Positions 60,854 to 64,000 of a DNA stretch of 64,000 nucleotides are shown here, piece by piece. Within the stretch, counting starts at the first letter, position 1; each line of letters begins with the position of its first letter. Source of the stretch: an uncultured Clostridium sp. (GTDB lineage Bacteria > Bacillota > Clostridia > Clostridiales > Clostridiaceae); contig NZ_CAKVJA010000002.1 in assembly GCF_934754925.1 (NCBI RefSeq), positions 1 through 64,000 of the forward strand. The letters are read 5' to 3'. The position numbers and the translations under genes were made by a program. The notes under the pieces were generated by a model. The model did not search any database and was not told where the DNA came from. It saw nothing but the letters and a program-made list of their open reading frames with translations.

Positions 60854-62203
60854 ATGGCTTTTGAAGGTTTAGCTGATAAGTTACAAGAGACGTTTAAAAA
60901 ACTTAGAGGCAAAGGTAAATTAGGCGAGAAAGATATTAAAGAAGCCATGAGAGAAGTAAAGCTTGCGTTATTAGAAGCTGACGTTAACTTTAAAGTTGTA
61001 AAAACTTTTGTTAAAAACGTTAGTGAAAAATGTGTTGGTAGTGAAGTTTTAGAAAGCTTAACACCTGCTCAGCAAGTCATCAAGATTGTTAATGATGAAC
61101 TTACAGATCTTATGGGAGGTAGTGAAAGTAAAATTAACTTCGCTAGTGTTGGACCAACTGTTATTATGTTAGTTGGACTTCAAGGGGCTGGTAAAACCAC
61201 AATGGCTGGTAAACTTGCACTACAATTAAGAAAAGATAAAAATAAGAAACCTTTATTAGTTGCCTGCGATATATATAGACCAGCAGCAATTAAACAATTA
61301 GAGGTTGTAGGAAAGCAAATTGACATTCCAGTTTTCCAAATGGGTGATAAAATTAGCCCTGTACAAATTGCCAAAGAAGGTATAAAATACGGTAGGGAAA
61401 ACGGAAATAATGTTGTAATTATAGATACAGCTGGTAGACTTCATATAGATGAAGAACTAATGACTGAACTTAAAGATGTAAAGGCTGAAGTTAATCCTTC
61501 AGAAATCTTACTTGTTGTTGACTCAATGACAGGACAAGATGCTGTGAATGTTGCAGAAACCTTTAACGAAGCACTTGATATCTCAGGAGTTATATTAACA
61601 AAGCTTGATGGAGATACAAGAGGTGGAGCTGCTTTATCAATTAGGCATATGACTCAAAAACCAATTAAATTTATTGGTGTTGGGGAAAAGATGAATGATT
61701 TTGAAGTATTCCATCCAGATAGAATGGCTAGTAGAATTCTAGGAATGGGTGATGTACTTTCATTAATCGAAAAAGCTCAAGAAGCAATTGATGAAAAAGA
61801 AGCTAAAGAGTTAGGTCAAAAGATGATGGAAAATGACTTTACTTATGATGATTACTTAACAGCTATGGAGCAAATGAAAAAGTTAGGATCATTAAGTAAG
61901 ATCATGGATATGATACCAGGAATACCTAAGGAGATGAAGGAAATTGACTTTGATGCTGGTGAAAAGCAATTAGCAAGAGTAAAGGCAATAATTCATTCAA
62001 TGACTCCTAAGGAAAGAAAAAATCCAAAACTTATAGTTGGATCTTCTTCAAGAAAGAAGAGAATAGCTAACGGTTCTGGTACATCATTACAGGAAGTTAA
62101 CAAACTCATAAAAGGACATGAAATGATGAGAAAGCAAATGAAGCAAATGAAGTCATTGACTAAGAAGTCCAAAAAAGGTTTATTTGGTAAATTACCTTTT
62201 TAA
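60854..62203 (+). CDS. ffh: Signal recognition particle protein Ffh
   Basis: A 449-residue SRP GTPase that binds signal peptides on ribosomes with SRP RNA. N domain (1-90), G domain with GLQGAGKTT at 108-116, DTAGRLHIDEELM, TKLDGDTRGG, then the methionine-rich M domain (about 295-435), rich in Met and Lys, ending GLFGKLPF. RBS TAGGAGGGT. SRP RNA itself is not in the window. Confidence 0.97.
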   Translation: MAFEGLADKLQETFKKLRGKGKLGEKDIKEAMREVKLALLEADVNFKVVKTFVKNVSEKCVGSEVLESLTPAQQVIKIVNDELTDLMGGSESKINFASVGPTVIMLVGLQGAGKTTMAGKLALQLRKDKNKKPLLVACDIYRPAAIKQLEVVGKQIDIPVFQMGDKISPVQIAKEGIKYGRENGNNVVIIDTAGRLHIDEELMTELKDVKAEVNPSEILLVVDSMTGQDAVNVAETFNEALDISGVILTKLDGDTRGGAALSIRHMTQKPIKFIGVGEKMNDFEVFHPDRMASRILGMGDVLSLIEKAQEAIDEKEAKELGQKMMENDFTYDDYLTAMEQMKKLGSLSKIMDMIPGIPKEMKEIDFDAGEKQLARVKAIIHSMTPKERKNPKLIVGSSSRKKRIANGSGTSLQEVNKLIKGHEMMRKQMKQMKSLTKKSKKGLFGKLPF

Positions 62204-62241
62204 GAGTTTATATATATAACCCTTTAAAGGAGGTGAAATTA

Positions 62242-62487
62242 ATGGCAGTAAAAATCAGATTAAGAAGAATGGGTGCTAAGAAAGCTCCTTTCTACAGAGT
62301 TGTTGTTGCTGATTCTAGAAGCCCAAGAGATGGAAGATTCATCGAAGAAATCGGGTACTACAATCCAATAACTGAACCAGCTGAAATCAAAATCGATGAA
62401 GAAAAAGCTACAAAGTGGATAAACAATGGTGCACAACCTACAGACGTAGTTAAGAGACTATTCAACACAGTAGGACTTAACAAGTAA
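62242..62487 (+). CDS. rpsP: Small ribosomal subunit protein bS16
   Basis: An 81-residue ribosomal protein. VKIRLRRMGAKKAPFYRVVVADSR-type N-terminus (shown here as VKIRLRRMGAKKAPFYR) and IGYYNPITEP are diagnostic. ATG 62242 is chosen; the in-frame GTG at 62233 is within the Shine-Dalgarno AAAGGAGGTG. The palindrome CCTTTAAAGG (62221-62230) overlaps that site and could modulate translation. Confidence 0.96.
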   Translation: MAVKIRLRRMGAKKAPFYRVVVADSRSPRDGRFIEEIGYYNPITEPAEIKIDEEKATKWINNGAQPTDVVKRLFNTVGLNK

Positions 62488-62492
62488 TTTTT

Positions 62493-62549
62493 GGGAGGTG
62501 AACTCTGCAAAATACATATACAATTAGTACATAGTATTTGCAGACTCTT
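62493..62549 (+). promoter_or_regulatory. Hairpin that may join a distant Shine-Dalgarno to the khpA start
   Basis: GGGAGGTG (62493-62500) lies 49 bases before the khpA ATG (62550), and no nearer ribosome-binding site is visible. CTGCAAAATAC (62505-62515) pairs with GTATTTGCAG (62534-62543) with one bulged A. Folding this hairpin out leaves AACT plus ACTCTT, ten bases, between the Shine-Dalgarno and the ATG, a normal spacing. Confidence 0.55.
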
Positions 62550-62789
62550 ATGAAAGATTTAGTTGAAATAATTGCTAAATCCCTAGTGGATAATCCAAAT
62601 GAAGTTCATGTAAATGAAATTCAAGGAGAGCAAGACTTAATTCTTGAATTAAGGGTTGCTCCTGAAGATATGGGTAAGGTAATCGGTAAACAAGGTAGAG
62701 TAGCGAAAGCTATTAGAACCGTAGTAAAAGCCGCAGCACTAAACGAAAATCAAAAAGTAGTAGTTGAAATTATCGATGTAAAGAGTTAG
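62550..62789 (+). CDS. khpA: KH-domain RNA-binding protein KhpA
   Basis: A 79-residue single KH-domain protein (YlqC). MKDLVEIIAKSLVDNP begins the family, and MGKVIGKQGRVAKAIRTVVKAA contains the GxxG RNA-binding loop. With KhpB it binds many small RNAs and affects cell division in relatives. A TTG at 62538 is in frame, but homologues start at the ATG chosen here, and a stop lies just upstream. Conserved rpsP-khpA-rimM-trmD order. The stop lies in the following terminator stem. Confidence 0.9.
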   Translation: MKDLVEIIAKSLVDNPNEVHVNEIQGEQDLILELRVAPEDMGKVIGKQGRVAKAIRTVVKAAALNENQKVVVEIIDVKS

Positions 62790-62811
62790 GATTTTCCTAA
62801 CTCTTTTTTTA
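62782..62811 (+). terminator. Intrinsic terminator overlapping the end of khpA
   Basis: AGAGTTAGGA-TTT-TCCTAACTCT followed by seven T. The khpA stop codon TAG is in the left arm. Confidence 0.88.
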
Positions 62812-62829
62812 TTCGACAAAAAAACGGCG

Positions 62830-62872
62830 TACCTCCGGGGTTCATACATATATTGGAATTGGACTGGAGGTA
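62830..62872. other. G+C-rich hairpin between khpA and rimM
   Basis: TACCTCC (62830-62836) pairs with GGAGGTA (62866-62872), with a possible inner GTTC/GGAC stem. It is clearly richer in G+C than the flanks. On the minus strand the hairpin is followed four bases later by a T-run, so it could be a minus-strand terminator; no minus-strand gene is adjacent. Confidence 0.45.
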
Positions 62873-62885
62873 AGTAATAATTATT

Positions 62886-62914
62886 TTGCTAAAAGATAAA
62901 AAGTTTGATATAAA
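62886..62914 (+). promoter_or_regulatory. Probable promoter of rimM-trmD
   Basis: TTGCTA (62886-62891), 17 bases, TATAAA (62909-62914). Confidence 0.5.
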
Positions 62915-62956
62915 TAATATAGGAAAAAAATTAAACTAACATAAGAGGTGAATTTA

Positions 62957-63454
62957 GTGAGTAAAAATTTAAAAGTTGGTAAAATAGTAAATACTCATGG
63001 TTTAAAAGGTGAAGTTAAAGTTATTCCATTAACAGATGATATGAGAAGATTTGATGATTTAGAGCATGTTTTAATTGAAGGTAAAGAAGTTAAAATAGAA
63101 AGATGTAAATATCAAAAGGATAGAATCATAGTTAAACTTGAAGGTGTAGATAGAATAGAAGATGCTGAAAGACTTAAGGAAAAATTTATGGAAGTAGAAA
63201 GAGAAAATGCAGTTGAACTTGAAGAAGACTGTTATTTTTTAGCAGACTTAAGAGAATGTACAGTTTTTGATACAGAAGGAAAAGAACTTGGAAGAATATA
63301 TGATGTTATACAAACTAAGAATAATGATGTATATTGGATAAGAAAGCCAAAGGAATTATTAATACCTGTATTAAAAAGTATAGTAGTGGATATTAATATA
63401 GATGAAAGAAAAATTACAATAAGACCAGTAGGAGAATGGATGGATGAAGATTAG
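62957..63454 (+). CDS. rimM: Ribosome maturation factor RimM
   Basis: A 165-residue factor that binds S19 and helps 30S assembly. KVGKIVNTHGLKGEVKV opens the N-terminal barrel, and the C-terminal PRC-barrel domain includes YFLADLRECTVFD and IPVLKSIVVDI. GTG 62957 is chosen for the Shine-Dalgarno AAGAGGTG; the GTG at 62948 lies inside it. The last 11 bases overlap trmD. Confidence 0.95.
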   Translation: MSKNLKVGKIVNTHGLKGEVKVIPLTDDMRRFDDLEHVLIEGKEVKIERCKYQKDRIIVKLEGVDRIEDAERLKEKFMEVERENAVELEEDCYFLADLRECTVFDTEGKELGRIYDVIQTKNNDVYWIRKPKELLIPVLKSIVVDINIDERKITIRPVGEWMDED

Positions 63455-64000
63455 TATTCTAACTCTATTCCCAGAGATGTTTGATATTTTTAATCATAGT
63501 ATAATAGGAAAAGCTCAAGAAAAGGGATTAATAACAATTGATACTTTAAATATAAGAGATTATACTCTGAATAAACATAAAAAGGTTGATGATTATCCTT
63601 ATGGTGGAGGCGCTGGTATGGTAATGGCAGCACAGCCAGTTGTGGACTCTATAAGAGCATCGAAAGAAAAAAACAATGGGAAAGTAATTTTTTTAGGACC
63701 TAAGGGTAAAACTTTCAATCAAAAAATGGCAGAAGAGTTATCAAAGGAAGAAAACTTAATTTTTCTTTGTGGACACTATGAAGGTATAGATGAAAGAGCT
63801 TTTAAAGAAGTTGATATGGAAATTTCCTTAGGGGATTTTGTATTAACTGGTGGAGAAATGGCAGCTATTCCTGTTATTGATTCTATTTTAAGGTTAGTGC
63901 CAGGTGTATTAAATAAATCTGAGAGCCATGAGGATGAATCATTTTCTGATGGATTACTTGAATATCCACAGTATACAAGACCTGAAATTTTCGAAGGAGA
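63444..64000 (+). CDS. trmD: tRNA (guanine-37 N1)-methyltransferase TrmD (3' end missing)
   Basis: The reading frame begins with ATG at 63444, overlapping the end of rimM, and is open to the window edge (about 185 codons of the usual 240 or so). MKISILTLFPEMFD at the start, DYPYGGGAGMVM, FLCGHYEGIDER and GDFVLTGGE are the TrmD signatures, including the trefoil-knot SAM site. It methylates G37 to keep the reading frame. Truncated only by the end of the window, not by mutation. Confidence 0.95.
   Translation, partial: MKISILTLFPEMFDIFNHSIIGKAQEKGLITIDTLNIRDYTLNKHKKVDDYPYGGGAGMVMAAQPVVDSIRASKEKNNGKVIFLGPKGKTFNQKMAEELSKEENLIFLCGHYEGIDERAFKEVDMEISLGDFVLTGGEMAAIPVIDSILRLVPGVLNKSESHEDESFSDGLLEYPQYTRPEIFEG

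Overview
The window is about 64 kb of AT-rich (roughly 30% G+C), densely coded, mostly plus-strand chromosome from an endospore-forming Firmicute. The best guess is a group I Clostridium (sensu stricto). Supporting evidence: sporulation genes for sigma K, SpoIIGA, sigma E, sigma G, SpoIVA, SpoVM, YlbJ and YlmC/YmxH; a clostridial sigK-pilT-ftsZ-spoIIGA-sigE-sigG order; a pta-ackA acetate pair; TTG/GTG starts with strong GGAGG ribosome-binding sites; and the spoVM/rpmB-yloU-yloV-recG and plsX-acpP-rnc-smc-ftsY-ylxM-ffh-rpsP-khpA-rimM-trmD order shared with Bacillus. I cannot name the species. No rRNA, tRNA, CRISPR array, prophage, transposase or resistance gene was seen.

Layout. 1-7.4 kb is a sporulation and cell-division block: sigK, pilT, ftsZ, spoIIGA-sigE, sigG, ylmC, nrdR. 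7.5-15.2 kb is phosphate sensing and uptake: pgeF-phoP-phoR, then pstS-pstC-pstA-pstB-phoU behind a visible Pho-box array. 15.3-20.8 kb carries a PDZ/radical-SAM protein, der, gpsA and spoIVA. 20.9-24.4 kb is the least conserved stretch: a small BECR-nuclease-like protein, a structured leader before an asparaginase, and an attenuator-like leader before a purine permease. 24.6-39.7 kb is a housekeeping run: yicC-remA-gmk-rpoZ-coaBC; priA-def-fmt-zinc protease-rsmB-rlmN-prpC-prkC; rsgA-rpe-thiN. 39.8-46.4 kb holds spoVM, rpmB (minus), yloU, a DAK-domain kinase subunit, recG, rsmD, coaD and a coiled-coil protein. ylbJ and tmcAL lie on the minus strand, followed by pta-ackA (49-51 kb), yceD-rpmF-plsX, acpP, rnc, a radical-SAM protein, smc-ftsY, ylxM-ffh-rpsP-khpA and rimM-trmD. 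The last gene is cut by the window edge.

Functional links. SpoIIGA processes pro-sigma E. Sigma E then drives mother-cell genes, including spoIVA and spoVM, whose products form the coat basement layer; sigma G and sigma K run the later programmes. PhoR/PhoP should act on the Pho-box array before pstS, and PhoU with the Pst transporter feeds back on PhoR. Ffh, FtsY and YlxM form the SRP pathway.

The window is mostly ordinary core genome. The observations most worth a second look are non-coding: a structured RNA before the asparaginase gene (21426-21508), a hairpin that may bridge a distant Shine-Dalgarno to the khpA start (62493-62552), a roughly 220-bp imperfect palindrome before sigK (190-413), a spoIIG-type promoter with long spacing next to a perfect 12-bp tandem repeat, a near-consensus forespore promoter before sigG, the Pho-box array, and a promoter-leader-terminator unit before the permease. 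No confirmed new biological system was found.
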